Source: an uncultured Mailhella sp. (GTDB taxonomy: Bacteria; Desulfobacterota; Desulfovibrionia; Desulfovibrionales; Desulfovibrionaceae). From it: 41,523 nucleotides of DNA. The stretch spans positions 1 through 41,523 of the forward strand of contig NZ_CALUYL010000027.1 of assembly GCF_944324995.1 (NCBI RefSeq), given 5' to 3'. Under the pieces are notes generated by a model. The model saw only the letters and a program-made list of their open reading frames with translations, was not told the DNA's origin and did not search any database. Each line of letters starts with the position of its first letter. The stretch's first letter is position 1. Shown here one piece after another: positions 20,398-29,088 of the stretch. The translations under genes were made by a program, and so were the position numbers.

Positions 20398-21339
20398 TTA
20401 CTTCCTTGCGGCCTTTGCCTGCTTCTCGAGTTCCGCCAGATCGTAGGGCGTGGACTGATACACGAAGTAGTTCAGCCAGTTGGCATAGATGAGATGGGCG
20501 TGGGCGCGCCAGGTCATGCGGGGCGGCTGACTGGGATCGTCATTCGGATAGTAGTTCTCGGGAATGTCGGGATTGAGGCCCGCGGCCACGTCGCGCAGGT
20601 ATTCCTTGTTCAGGGTGTCGGCGTCGTATTCGGAGTGGCCGGTAATGAATATCTGCTTGCCGTTGTCCGTGGAGATGGCGTAGAGCCCGGCCTGCGGTGA
20701 GGAGGCAAGAATCTTGAGTTCCGGCTGCTTTTCCACGTCGGCGCGGTCCACGGTGGTGTTGCGGGAATGGGGAACCATGAACACGTCGTCGAAGCCGCGG
20801 AAGAGGATGGAACCCGCATGATCCACATGATGGGGGTAGATGCCGGAAAGCTTTTTGGGCAGAAGCTTTTTCTGAATGCCGTAGTGATAGTAGAGACCGG
20901 CCTGCGCGCCCCAGCAGATGTGGAAGGTGCTGTGAACGTGCGTCTTGCTCCATTCCATGATGTCGCAGAGCTCGTTCCAGTATTCGACTTCCTCGAAGGG
21001 CATGAGTTCCACGGGCGCGCCGGTGATGATCATGCCGTCGTAGTAGTTGCGGCGCACGTCGTTGAAGGTCTTGTAGAAGGAAAGCAGATGGCTGCGCGGC
21101 GTGTTTTTGGATTCATGGCTGGAGGTGTGGATAAGTTCAAGTTCCACTTGAAGGGGCGTGTTGCCGAGCAGCCGGGAAAGCTGGGTTTCCGTGGCGATTT
21201 TGGTGGGCATGAGGTTGAGCAGAAGTATCTTCAGCGGGCGGATATCCTGCGTGACGGCGCGCGTTTCGGTAATGACGAAGATGTTTTCGTTGTTGAGGGT
21301 TTTTACGGCGGGAAGTTCGTTGGGAATTTTAATGGGCAT
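20398..21339 (-). CDS. metA: Homoserine O-acyltransferase (predicted O-acetyltransferase)
   Basis: A 313-residue enzyme acylating homoserine for methionine synthesis. The MetA catalytic set is at canonical numbers: nucleophile Cys142 ([10 protein letters not shown]), His235 and Glu237 (ITGHSEYD). Residue 111 is Glu ([12 protein letters not shown]); published work on this family found that Glu111 gives acetyl-CoA use and Gly111, as in E. coli, succinyl-CoA use. So it is predicted to make O-acetylhomoserine, which fits the O-acetylhomoserine sulfhydrylase gene just upstream. The start at 21339 has GGGAGG; the frame is open 65 codons further but lacks a site. A terminator separates it from metY, so it has its own promoter or depends on read-through. 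Confidence 0.93.
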   Translation of the reverse strand: MPIKIPNELPAVKTLNNENIFVITETRAVTQDIRPLKILLLNLMPTKIATETQLSRLLGNTPLQVELELIHTSSHESKNTPRSHLLSFYKTFNDVRRNYYDGMIITGAPVELMPFEEVEYWNELCDIMEWSKTHVHSTFHICWGAQAGLYYHYGIQKKLLPKKLSGIYPHHVDHAGSILFRGFDDVFMVPHSRNTTVDRADVEKQPELKILASSPQAGLYAISTDNGKQIFITGHSEYDADTLNKEYLRDVAAGLNPDIPENYYPNDDPSQPPRMTWRAHAHLIYANWLNYFVYQSTPYDLAELEKQAKAARK

Positions 21340-21395
21340 GGCATCCTCCCGGATGGCGGACGGAAAAGTGCGGGAAGCCGGCGGTCGGACACGGC

Positions 21396-21428
21396 AAAAA
21401 GGGCCTTCCGACGCATGTCGGAAGGCCC
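21396..21428 (-). terminator. Terminator between metY and metA
   Basis: On the - strand GGGCCTTCCGAC (21428-21417) pairs perfectly with GTCGGAAGGCCC (21412-21401), with a four-base loop followed by TTTTT. It is a strong intrinsic terminator six bases after the metY stop. Confidence 0.9.
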
Positions 21429-21434
21429 GGAACA

Positions 21435-22718
21435 TCAGCGGTTGGCGTCCAGAGCCTGAGCGATGTCGGCGATGAGATCCTCGGCGTTTTCTATGCCGCA
21501 GGAGAAGCGCACGAGCTCGGGCAGAATGCCGCACTTGCGCAGTTCATCGTCGTTCATCTGGCGATGCGTGGCGCTCGCAGGATGCAGGCAGCAGGTGCGG
21601 GCGTCGGCCACGTGGGTTTCGATGGCGGCAATGCGCAGATGCTTCATGAAGTTTTCCGCAGCCTTGCGGCCGCCCTTCACGCCGAAGCTCACCACGCCGC
21701 AGGAGCCGTTGGGAAGATACTTCTGCGCGAGTTCGTAGTACTTGTCGCCGGGCAGACCGGGGTAGCGCACCCAGTCGACCATGTCGCTCTGGCTGAGATA
21801 CTTGGCCACGGCCAGACCGTTTTCGCAGTGACGGGCCATGCGAACGTGCAGGCTTTCCAGACCGAGATTCAGCAGGAAGGCGTTCTGCGGAGCCTGAATG
21901 GCGCCGAAGTCGCGCATAAGCTGCGCGGTGGCCTTGGTGATGTAGGCCGCGGCGTTGCCGAACTTGGTCACATAGGTGATGCCGTGATAGCTTTCATCGG
22001 GCGTGCAGAGGCCGGGGAACTTTTCGGCGTGGGCCATCCAGTCGAACTTGCCGGAATCCACGATGCAGCCGCCCACGGCCGCGCCGTGACCGTCCATGTA
22101 CTTGGTGGTGGAGTGAACCACGATGTCCGCGCCCCATTCGATGGGACGGCAGTTCACGGGCGTGGCGAAGGTGTTGTCGATGATGAGCGGCACGCCGTGC
22201 GCGTGAGCGGCCTTGGCGAAGCGTTCGATGTCGAGCACCACGAGGGCGGGGTTGGCGATGGTTTCGCCGAACACGGCCTTGGTGTTGGGACGGAAGGCGG
22301 CTTCAAGTTCTTCGTCGGAGCAGTCGGGCGAGACGAAGGTGAAGTCGATGCCCATGCGCTTCATGGTGACGGCAAACAGGTTGTAGGTGCCGCCGTAGAT
22401 GGTGGAGGAAGCCACCACATGATCGCCGGCGCTTGCGAGGTTGAACACGCTGAAGAAGGAGGCAGCCTGACCGGAAGAGGTCAGCATGGCGGCGGAACCG
22501 CCTTCGAGGGCGGCGATTTTGGCGGCCACGTAGTCGTTGGTGGGGTTCTGCAGACGGGTGTAGAAGTAGCCGCTGGCTTCAAGGTCGAACAGCTTGCCCA
22601 TGTCTTCGCTGGTGTCGTACTTGAACGTCGTGCTCTGAATGATGGGAATCTGACGGGGTTCGCCGTTGCCGGGGGTGTAGCCGCCCTGAACGCAGGTGGT
22701 TTCGATATGCTTGTTCAT
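21435..22718 (-). CDS. metY: O-acetylhomoserine sulfhydrylase
   Basis: A 427-residue PLP enzyme of the Cys/Met metabolism family that makes homocysteine directly from O-acetylhomoserine and sulfide. Markers are [22 protein letters not shown] (Tyr and Arg phosphate binders), SSGQAA, the DNTFATP block and the PLP lysine at about 206 in [11 protein letters not shown]. The long insertion before the final domain and the 427-residue length favour sulfhydrylase over cystathionine gamma-synthase (about 380). The start at 22718 has AAAGGA, partly held in a small hairpin (CCTTT/AAAGG). The 5' region has its own promoter, a leader ORF and a terminator. Direct sulfhydrylation suits a sulfide-producing organism. 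Confidence 0.94.
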   Translation of the reverse strand: MNKHIETTCVQGGYTPGNGEPRQIPIIQSTTFKYDTSEDMGKLFDLEASGYFYTRLQNPTNDYVAAKIAALEGGSAAMLTSSGQAASFFSVFNLASAGDHVVASSTIYGGTYNLFAVTMKRMGIDFTFVSPDCSDEELEAAFRPNTKAVFGETIANPALVVLDIERFAKAAHAHGVPLIIDNTFATPVNCRPIEWGADIVVHSTTKYMDGHGAAVGGCIVDSGKFDWMAHAEKFPGLCTPDESYHGITYVTKFGNAAAYITKATAQLMRDFGAIQAPQNAFLLNLGLESLHVRMARHCENGLAVAKYLSQSDMVDWVRYPGLPGDKYYELAQKYLPNGSCGVVSFGVKGGRKAAENFMKHLRIAAIETHVADARTCCLHPASATHRQMNDDELRKCGILPELVRFSCGIENAEDLIADIAQALDANR

Positions 22719-22824
22719 GGGAGATCCTTTCCGAAAGGTGAGAGAGTTTATATGGCTGTTGTGCCGGCCGGACACGGAGCTTGTCCGAAACGGGGTATCC
22801 GACAGGAACTGGTGAACAAAAATG

Positions 22825-22852
22825 AAAAAGCCCGCGCTTGTCGCACGGGCTT
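22825..22852 (-). terminator. Intrinsic terminator inside the metY leader
   Basis: On the - strand AAGCCCGTGC pairs with GCGCGGGCTT (one G-T pair) around a five-base loop and is followed by a T-run. It lies between the leader ORF and metY, 107 bases before the metY start, so transcripts from the promoter at 22986-23014 must pass it to express metY. This is the layout of an attenuator. Confidence 0.75.
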
Positions 22853-22866
22853 CTTGCCAGCATGAA

Positions 22867-22950
22867 TCAGGTATGAAGGAAGACCGGTGCGACTGTTGTT
22901 TCGCCCCTGCACATGCGTTCGTCGAGAAGTTCGAGAAAGTATTCCATCAT
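22867..22950 (-). CDS. Leader peptide ORF upstream of metY (27 residues)
   Basis: A short frame starting ATG-ATG at 22950 with AAGGCAGG five bases upstream, ending at a TGA 15 bases before the attenuator hairpin. It begins MMEYFLELLDERMCRGE and ends PVFLHT. It contains Met at 1, 2 and 13 and a Met-Cys pair at 13-14, but no run of one codon as in classical amino-acid attenuators. The ORF is too short for general gene callers. Promoter, ribosome binding site, ORF, terminator and metY are in correct order and spacing, so translation-coupled control of metY is the likely role. A stray small protein is possible. Confidence 0.6.
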   Translation of the reverse strand: MMEYFLELLDERMCRGETTVAPVFLHT

Positions 22951-22985
22951 GCCTGCCTTTTGATATAACTCTATATCTGGAAATC

Positions 22986-23014
22986 CTTATATAAACGGCT
23001 TTCAAAAATGTCAA
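22986..23014 (-). promoter_or_regulatory. Sigma-70 promoter of the metY leader
   Basis: On the - strand TTGACA (23014-23009, perfect -35) and TATAAG (22991-22986, -10) are separated by 17 bases. Transcription would begin near 22979, 29 bases before the leader ORF. The remaining 23015-23390 shows no supported gene. Confidence 0.85.
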
Positions 23015-23390
23015 GCGCCGGGAGGGAAAGTCCGGGTTTTTCCCCGGGAGGCCGCAAAAGGCTTGCGCCCCATGCGGAAGCCGGATGTTGCCGGAAAAAG
23101 CTGCATGTCCAGAAGGCGCATGGGAAAGATTTCAGACGATGTTGTACCCTGAAACATGGACGACGGCACGGCAGCACCTGTGTTCGGGCGGAGGGCTGAA
23201 AAGAAGGGCCGCAGTCTGCGTTGTGCTTGCGAAGAGGCGTGCGTGCTCGGGATGGGAAGAGCGGGAGCATGGGCGCGCAGGCCGAAGCGGGGCCGACGGG
23301 CAGGGAAGCGGCGATAACGCGAAGCCGCAAAAACGCGCGGCACGGGGCGAAACGGAAAAGGAGTCTCGCCCGGATGATGTGGCGCAGGGC

Positions 23391-23436
23391 AAAAAAAAGC
23401 CGCGTCGCAGAAAGGGGCAGAAGCGTGCGACGCGGC
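23391..23436 (-). terminator. Terminator of the cupin gene
   Basis: On the - strand GCCGCGTCGCA (23436-23426) pairs with TGCGACGCGGC (23409-23399) and is followed by eight T residues (23398-23391). It lies about 120 bases after the cupin stop. Confidence 0.85.
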
Positions 23437-23554
23437 GACGCTGCGGGAAAGATTTCGCGCAGCGCAGACGAAGCGTTCGATGTCCTGGCGGAAAGCGACC
23501 GTTTCGTCATAGGCCCCGGATGGAACGCTCGTTCATGCCGGGGCGGGAGAAAGG

Positions 23555-23962
23555 TCAGGGCAGGGGATCGTATTCCTCGGCGGAAACGGGTTCGAGCCAT
23601 TCGTTGGAGGTGTTGTCGCCGGGCACTTCCACGGCCAGGTGCGCGAACCAGCTGTCCTTGGCCGCGCCGTGCCAGTGCTTGACTCCGGCCGGAATGATGA
23701 CCACGTCGCCGGGATGGAGTTCACGGGCTTCCTTGCCCCATTCCTGATACCAGCCGCGTCCTGCCGTGCAGAGCAGAATCTGCCCGCCATGAGCGGTGGC
23801 GTGATGGATGTGCCAGTTGTTGCGGCATCCGGGTTCAAAGGTCACGTTGCCGATGGCCACGCCTTCGGTGGAAAGCATGTTCAGCCAGCTGTTGCCCGTA
23901 AAGTATTTCGCATAGGCGGTATTGGCTTCGCCGCGGGGAAAAAGATCGGTGATCGTCTGCAT
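23555..23962 (-). CDS. Cupin-domain protein
   Basis: A 135-residue single-domain cupin, a small beta-barrel that binds a metal. The first cupin motif is NNWHIHHATAHGGQILLCTAGRG (His ligands and a following Gln/Glu position) and the second is PGDVVIIPAGVKHWHGA. The family is common beside MFS exporters, aldo-keto reductases and carboxymuconolactone decarboxylase-like proteins and is often under AraC-type control; the substrate is not known. AAGGAGC precedes the start at 23962. A probable operator lies about 210 bases upstream (24171-24203), so it is likely transcribed apart from the MFS gene. Confidence 0.88.
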   Translation of the reverse strand: MQTITDLFPRGEANTAYAKYFTGNSWLNMLSTEGVAIGNVTFEPGCRNNWHIHHATAHGGQILLCTAGRGWYQEWGKEARELHPGDVVIIPAGVKHWHGAAKDSWFAHLAVEVPGDNTSNEWLEPVSAEEYDPLP

Positions 23963-24170
23963 GAAGCTGCTCCTTGGGTGGATTGAAGCAAGAGGACGCG
24001 CCCGCCGTTGCGGCGTTTTTTGGCCCGCAGTCCGCAAAAAGCGTGTCGGAGCGCTGCGGATTCCGGGCCGATTGCGCATGGCGCACGTGTTCGGAAGCGT
24101 GTGCGGGGCGTCCGTTGTTTTTCGTTGTTGGTTGTTACCGTAGTCCTTCGCCGGGAAGGATCATAGAGCG

Positions 24171-24203
24171 TATTCTCTCCAATTCTTGCCTTATTCTCTC
24201 AAA
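24171..24203 (-). promoter_or_regulatory. Direct-repeat operator, AraC-type (site 1)
   Basis: On the - strand TTTGAGAGAATA (24203-24192) and TTGGAGAGAATA (24182-24171) are direct repeats 21 bases apart, with AGGCAAGAA between. Two helical turns between half-sites is typical of AraC-family binding. A near copy lies before larB (32648-32680). The rest of the 23963-24359 gap shows nothing else. Confidence 0.55.
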
Positions 24204-24359
24204 CTTGGAGAAAATCGTCGAGGGGAGGGGGCGGGGCGTTCGTCCGCTCAGGCGGCGACGAGGCCTTTCGGCATCCGGCAAAGGCGCGTGCAGCGCCGGA
24301 ATGCTGGGGGCGGCTGTTTGCCGCGCTGTTCGGAACGCTCCGGCGCGCCGTGTCGGAGG

Positions 24360-25550
24360 TTAGAGTTTTTTCCCTGTGCTGCGGAAGTAGAGGGAAAAGC
24401 TGGTCACGGCGAGCACGATGGCTCCCACAAGAATGACGGAGGCCATGAGGAAAATGCCCGACATGCCGGAGGCGTCGTAGATGTGACCGCCGAGGGCCGC
24501 GGCGGAACCGATGGAGAACTGGATGGCTGCCACCGAGAGTCCGCCGGCGATTTCCGCCTTGTCGGCCAGAGTGAGGGCGATCCAGGCCGTCCAGCCGACG
24601 CACAGCATGCCGAAGAAAAAGCCCCAGAGCAGAAGCAGCGGAATGCTGACCACGACGGAACCGGGCACGATGAACAGAATCATGGCCATGACGGCGAGGG
24701 CGGCGTGCATGCCCATCATGGTGGCGCGGAAATGGCGGTTCAGCAGCACGCCGGCGATGAAGGTTCCGGCGGTGTTGGCGACGCCGTAGGCGAGCAGCAT
24801 GGCGGAAAGCGCGCCGGGAGCGAGCGCGAGGCCGTGTTCCAGATAGGGGCGCAGGTAGGTGAACAGGGAATGGTAGCCGCCGTAGGCGAAAATGATGGCC
24901 GCAATGCCTGCAAGCGCCCAGCGCACCTTGAGCAGGGCGAACATGCCGCGAAAATCGTTGCCCGGGCGGGGCGGAATGGAGGGCAGCACGGCGTACTGCC
25001 AGATGAGGGACACGATGCCGGGCACGGCGGAAAGCAGAAAGACGTTGCGCCAGCCGAAGGTTTCTTCCAGCAGGCTGGCCAGCGGCAGGGAAATGATGGT
25101 GGCCACGGACACGCCGGAATAGAGGATGCTGAGCGCGCGGGGAATGTCCTTCTGCGGAACGAGCTGAATGGTGACGGCGGAGGCCATGGACCAGAATCCG
25201 CCGACGCACACGCCGAGCAGCGCGCGGCCGAGCATGAGGGTGATGTAGTTGGAGGCGAAGGCCACCAGCAGGTTGGAAACCACGAGCAGGGCGGAGAGGA
25301 TCAGCAGAATGCGGCGTCTGTCGGTGTGACGGGTGAGGGGCGCGAGCAGCAGACTGGTCATCATGGCGAGCGCGCCCACGGCGGTGACGGTCTGTCCGGC
25401 CATGCCTTCGGAAATGGAAAGTCCCTGGGCTATGGGGGTGAGCAGACTCACGGGCGTGAATTCGGCGGAAATGAGACAGGTCACGCCCATGAACAGGGAG
25501 AACACGGCGGACCAGCGGGCTTTGGCAAGAGGGGAGAAGGCAGCTTCCAT
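24360..25550 (-). CDS. MFS exporter, DHA1/AraJ-like
   Basis: A 396-residue inner-membrane protein with about 12 hydrophobic helices in two halves. The loop between helices 2 and 3 is LLLAPLTRHTDRRRILLI, the motif A position of sugar-efflux and drug:H+ antiporters of the AraJ/YdhP type, and GRALLGVCVGGFWSMA follows in helix 4. The substrate is unknown. The terminator at 25594 separates it from the hydrolase genes upstream, although all point the same way. It may export a compound handled by the neighbouring cupin or hydrolases. The start has GAGGC about ten bases upstream. Confidence 0.88.
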   Translation of the reverse strand: MEAAFSPLAKARWSAVFSLFMGVTCLISAEFTPVSLLTPIAQGLSISEGMAGQTVTAVGALAMMTSLLLAPLTRHTDRRRILLILSALLVVSNLLVAFASNYITLMLGRALLGVCVGGFWSMASAVTIQLVPQKDIPRALSILYSGVSVATIISLPLASLLEETFGWRNVFLLSAVPGIVSLIWQYAVLPSIPPRPGNDFRGMFALLKVRWALAGIAAIIFAYGGYHSLFTYLRPYLEHGLALAPGALSAMLLAYGVANTAGTFIAGVLLNRHFRATMMGMHAALAVMAMILFIVPGSVVVSIPLLLLWGFFFGMLCVGWTAWIALTLADKAEIAGGLSVAAIQFSIGSAAALGGHIYDASGMSGIFLMASVILVGAIVLAVTSFSLYFRSTGKKL

Positions 25551-25593
25551 GACAATTGCCTCATAGAAATGAAATATTGAATGAACGGGGAAG

Positions 25594-25617
25594 AAAAAGC
25601 CCGCCTTGCGGCGGGCT
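25594..25617 (-). terminator. Terminator after the hydrolase pair
   Basis: On the - strand AGCCCGCC (25617-25610) pairs with GGCGGGCT (25605-25598), with a four-base loop followed by TTTTT. It lies seven bases after the hydrolase stop. Confidence 0.9.
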
Positions 25618-25623
25618 GCGATG

Positions 25624-26670
25624 TTATTTCAGGCTCGCCTTGAAGAAGGTATCCAGTTTGTCAAAGGGAATGAGCGAAGTGCGGTCGTACAGATCTACAT
25701 GCCCGGCCTTGGGCACGATGAAGAGTTCCTTGGGTTCCGCAGCTTTCTTGTAGGCGTCCTGGCTGAACTCAAGGGAATGGGCGTTTTCTCCCGCGATGAA
25801 GAGAAGAGGCCGGGGCGAGATGGTGTCCAGGTCGTTGAAGGGATAGAAGTTCATGAAGGTGACGTTGCTGGTGAGAGTGGGATGCGTGGTCGTCAGAGGA
25901 TCGACGCCTTCCGGGGTGAATTCTCCGCGCGGAGTGCGGTAGAAGGCGTAGAATTCCCGTTCGACGGGCGTGGATGTTTCGGTGAGTTCGTGAACGGTGC
26001 CGCTGGTATATTTCGGCTTTTCGCCCTTGAATTCGGCATAGCGCTGTTCTGCCGCCTCGCGGAGTATGGCCTTTCGCTGTTCGAGCGTGAGCGAGCGGCG
26101 AAGACCGTGTCTGTTGGCGGCGCCCATGTCGTACATGCTGACGGTGGCCACGGCCTTCAGTCTCGGATCAATTTTGGCGGCGCTTATGGCAAAGCTGCCG
26201 CTTCCGCAGATGCCCAGCGCGCCGATGCGTTCCCTGTCTATGAAAGGACGGGTGCCGAGAAAGTCCACGGCGGCGCTGAAGGCTTCGGCATACATGTCCG
26301 GCGAAACGGCATTGCGCGGCTGTCCTTCGCTTTCGCCCCAGAAGGGGAGATCAATGGCAAGGGTGACGAAGCCCCGTTCCGCCATCTTGGCGGCATACAG
26401 GCCGGAACTCTGTTCCTTGACGGCTCCCATGGGGTGGCCGACGATGATGGCCGGATAGGCGGCTTCAGGATTCATGTTCTTGGGAAGATGAAGATTTCCG
26501 GTGACCTTCATCTTGTACAGCGTGGGGAACGTCACCTTTTGAATATCGACGAGGTTGCTTTTGTAAAAGTTTTCGGCGTCGCTGGGAATGTTCGCCTCTT
26601 CGGCAAGAACCGACGAAGGCAGAAAGCTCAGAAGGCCGATCACGAGAAGGCTGCAGAGTGTCTTGTTCAT
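25624..26670 (-). CDS. Exported alpha/beta hydrolase (YcjY/dienelactone hydrolase-like)
   Basis: A 348-residue protein with a Sec signal peptide (MNKTLCSLLVIGLLSFLPSSVLA) and an alpha/beta-hydrolase fold. The oxyanion region is IIVGHPMGAVKEQSS, the nucleophile elbow is GICGSGSFA (Ser in G-x-S-G), an acid lies near LLFIAGENAHS and the His is in PKAGHVDLYD. The order matches the YcjY group of hydrolases, whose substrates are unknown. The start at 26670 follows AAGGAG; the frame is open further upstream but reads unlike protein. It is 28 bases downstream of the second hydrolase gene and cotranscribed with it, probably under the divergent LysR regulator. Confidence 0.85.
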   Translation of the reverse strand: MNKTLCSLLVIGLLSFLPSSVLAEEANIPSDAENFYKSNLVDIQKVTFPTLYKMKVTGNLHLPKNMNPEAAYPAIIVGHPMGAVKEQSSGLYAAKMAERGFVTLAIDLPFWGESEGQPRNAVSPDMYAEAFSAAVDFLGTRPFIDRERIGALGICGSGSFAISAAKIDPRLKAVATVSMYDMGAANRHGLRRSLTLEQRKAILREAAEQRYAEFKGEKPKYTSGTVHELTETSTPVEREFYAFYRTPRGEFTPEGVDPLTTTHPTLTSNVTFMNFYPFNDLDTISPRPLLFIAGENAHSLEFSQDAYKKAAEPKELFIVPKAGHVDLYDRTSLIPFDKLDTFFKASLK

Positions 26671-26698
26671 GGGGTCTCCTTTTTCGCGGACCAGCATG

Positions 26699-27727
26699 TC
26701 AGTCCGACAGAGGTTTGAGGTTTTTCTTGAAGAATCGCCCGAGCTCTTCAAAGTGGAATCTGGCTTCGGGCATGTCCGCGTCCATGTGATACTGCGCGTG
26801 CGAGAGCCCTTCAAAAACGATGAGATCGGCGGGCACTCCGGCCTGTCTCATTTTGAGATGCATGCGCACGGTGTTGCTGAGAAAGAGGTCTCTGGTGCCG
26901 GAGGTGAGCAGCGTGGGCGGAAAGCCGCGCACGTCGCCGTTCACCGGAGAGAGGTAGGGATCTTCCATGTCGTGACCGGCGGCGTAGAGTCTGGCCGCGC
27001 CTTCCAGCCAGCCGTGATAGCTGACGAGCACGTTGTCCACGCCTTCGTTGGTGGCGTAGCTGTCGCCGACTTCGTTGATCTGCGCCCACGGCGTACCCGC
27101 GGCCAGAGCGGCGGGAAGCGGCAGGCCTTCGTCTTTGGCGCGAAGAGCGAGAATGAGCGTCATGGCTCCGCCCGTGGACGTGCCGAACACGCCGATGCTT
27201 TCCGCCGGACGCCGCTTCAGAAGTTCGCGATACACGGTCATGGCGTCGTCGATGGCGGCGGGATACGGAAAATCCGGAGCCATTCTGTAGTCGGCATAGA
27301 CGACGCGGCACTTGCCGATGCCGGCCATGAACACGGCTTCCTGCGTGCCTGCTTCTCCAGGGCCGAGAACGTAGCCGCCGCCGTGCAGATTCAGGAGCAG
27401 ACGCCCGTCGTCGGGAACGTCCTTCGGCTCGAAAATGAACACGGGTACGCCGGCAATGGTGTCGGCCTTCATGGTCACCCCGAGCTTTTCGCGCAGGGTG
27501 GGCAGGCTCTCAAGCTGACGCTGAGCCACGGCATGAATCCAGGTTTTCCATTCCTGAACGGTGCGGGGCGGCTTGTCCCATCCCTCGGGAATGCCCGCGG
27601 CGATCATGGACTGAAGCTGGGGGCTGACGGTGGAGGGCACGGGAAATTCGCTGTCCCTGCCCTGGGCGGAAAGCGCGGGAGCAAAGGCCAGAAGCGCCGA
27701 CAGAAGAACCGGGACAAAAGCGTTCAT
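26699..27727 (-). CDS. Exported HSL-type (fold-3) alpha/beta hydrolase
   Basis: A 342-residue esterase/lipase-like protein with a signal peptide (MNAFVPVLLSALLAFAPALSA). It carries the hormone-sensitive-lipase motif LLNLHGGGYVLG, the elbow FGTSTGGAM (usual GDSAGG), an Asp near SGTRDLF and a His in GLSHAQYHMD, so the triad is complete. The likely role is hydrolysis of a short ester or lactone in the periplasm. The start at 27727 has TGGAG. It is the first gene of the pair and its promoter faces the LysR gene. Confidence 0.87.
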   Translation of the reverse strand: MNAFVPVLLSALLAFAPALSAQGRDSEFPVPSTVSPQLQSMIAAGIPEGWDKPPRTVQEWKTWIHAVAQRQLESLPTLREKLGVTMKADTIAGVPVFIFEPKDVPDDGRLLLNLHGGGYVLGPGEAGTQEAVFMAGIGKCRVVYADYRMAPDFPYPAAIDDAMTVYRELLKRRPAESIGVFGTSTGGAMTLILALRAKDEGLPLPAALAAGTPWAQINEVGDSYATNEGVDNVLVSYHGWLEGAARLYAAGHDMEDPYLSPVNGDVRGFPPTLLTSGTRDLFLSNTVRMHLKMRQAGVPADLIVFEGLSHAQYHMDADMPEARFHFEELGRFFKKNLKPLSD

Positions 27728-27788
27728 GCAGAACTCCAGAAGGCCTGACGGCCGAGGTCGAAAAAGGGTGAGGAAGAACTGAAAGTCG

Positions 27789-27827
27789 TTATAAGAGAGG
27801 AAGCACATCCATAGCAAATACTTATAA
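27789..27827. promoter_or_regulatory. Divergent control region with TTATAAG inverted repeat
   Basis: TTATAAG (27789-27795) and CTTATAA (27821-27827) are an exact inverted repeat 25 bases apart, inside the 201-base space between the hydrolase and LysR genes. A possible hydrolase promoter on the - strand is TTGGAT (27836-27831) and TATGGA (27813-27808), 17 bases apart. The region is the natural place for LysR binding. Confidence 0.45.
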
Positions 27828-27928
27828 TGAATCCAAACCATGCTTTACAGGCATGAAAAAGAGCCGTAGGATAGCCGTCCATGGCGCAACGCAGGACGAT
27901 GCAGAAAGCGCCGGAACAGGGAGGATGC

Positions 27929-28828
27929 ATGGAACTGAGAGTGTTGCGCTATTTTCTTGTGGTGGCGCGCGAGGAAAGCATTTCCCGCGCGGCGGAGCTT
28001 CTGCACATCACGCAGCCGACGCTTTCCCGGCAGATCATGGAACTGGAGGACGAGCTCGGCAAGAAGCTGTTTCTGCGAGGCGGCCGCCGCATGACGCTGA
28101 CGGAAGACGGCGTGTTTCTGCGCGGAAGGGCGCAGGAAATCGTGTCGCTGGCGGACAGCACGGCCGAGGAATTCCGTTCGACGGAGGAAGACGTCAGCGG
28201 CGAGATACGCATAGGGGGCGGGGAGTCGCCGGGCATGCGTCTCATTGCCGCCGCGGCCACGGAGCTTGTGGCGGCGCATCCTCACGTGTCCTGCCAGTTT
28301 TTCAGCGGCAACGCGGCCGACGTCATGGAAAGGCTGGACAAGGGCCTTGTGGATTTCGGCGTGTTTGTGGAGCCTGCCGATCTTTCCCGCTACGAGTACG
28401 TCAGGCTGCCGACGGCGGAGCGCTGGGGCGTGCTCATGCGCTCGGACAGTCCGCTTGCGGCCAGGGCGTCGCTGCGCCCCGAGGACGTGACGGCGCTTCC
28501 GCTCATCTGTTCGCGTCAGGCGCTGGTGGCCAATGAGATTTCCGGCTGGATGGGGCAGAGCTTCGACAGGCTGAACGTCATAGCCACGTACAACCTTCTT
28601 TATAACGCGTCGCTGCTGGTGGAGGAGGGCATGGGGTATGCGCTCTGCCTTGAAGGCATCATCCGCAGCGACAACGGTGGGCCGCTGTGCTTTCGTCCGC
28701 TGGAACCCGGGCTGGAGGTGGGGCTGGCCCTTGCGTGGAAGAAATATCAGGTGTTTTCCCGCGCGGCGGAAAAGTTTCTCGACATACTTCAGGAGAACGT
28801 GCGGCGCAGAAAAGCTTCTGTGCGCTGA
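27929..28828 (+). CDS. LysR-family transcriptional regulator
   Basis: A 299-residue regulator. The N-terminal winged helix-turn-helix is textbook (MELRVLRYFLVVAREESISRAA... then LHITQPTLSRQI), followed by a linker helix and a two-lobed effector-binding domain from about residue 90 (GEIRIGGGESPGMRL). Members of this group often control a divergent gene set in response to a small metabolite. Here the divergent set is the two exported hydrolases and perhaps the MFS exporter. The start at 27929 has GGGAGG; 16 codons of upstream frame are not supported. Confidence 0.92.
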   Translation: MELRVLRYFLVVAREESISRAAELLHITQPTLSRQIMELEDELGKKLFLRGGRRMTLTEDGVFLRGRAQEIVSLADSTAEEFRSTEEDVSGEIRIGGGESPGMRLIAAAATELVAAHPHVSCQFFSGNAADVMERLDKGLVDFGVFVEPADLSRYEYVRLPTAERWGVLMRSDSPLAARASLRPEDVTALPLICSRQALVANEISGWMGQSFDRLNVIATYNLLYNASLLVEEGMGYALCLEGIIRSDNGGPLCFRPLEPGLEVGLALAWKKYQVFSRAAEKFLDILQENVRRRKASVR

Positions 28829-28961
28829 CCGCTGCGGGGAAGGTCATTGCGGACGAGCGGAGCTGCGCGCCTGGTGGGGAGCAGCGGGCTCGGATTTTGG
28901 GCGAACGGGCGCGGCGGAAGATTGCATGCGCGTTGCCTGTCCGGCGTCGTTTTGTGAGCAT

Positions 28962-28989
28962 AAAAAAGGGCCCCTGCAGGGAGGGGCCC
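28962..28989 (-). terminator. Terminator of the lar operon
   Basis: On the - strand GGGCCCCT (28989-28982) pairs with AGGGGCCC (28975-28968), followed by six T residues. It lies 100 bases after the last gene of the lar-DUF362 unit. Confidence 0.85.
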
Positions 28990-29088
28990 GGAATGCCGTC
29001 AGGCCTGACGACGCCGAAGGTGGAAGCGCGGTCGGGCGTTGATCGGAGCGCGGCGTGAAAACGCGATGTTTTCCCGCCGCGTCTGTTT

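Noticed and set aside
22719..22980. A SAM-I riboswitch before metY
   Set aside because: The conserved multi-helix core and kink-turn sequence were not found; the region is better explained by a leader ORF and terminator.
23085..23747. A 220-codon open frame on the + strand
   Set aside because: It is Arg/Lys/Gly-rich without a domain, crosses a terminator stem and the antisense cupin gene, and has no ribosome binding site.
24186..25580. A 464-codon open frame on the + strand
   Set aside because: It is antisense to the MFS exporter; its Gly/His/Glu-rich sequence is the mirror of membrane-protein codons.
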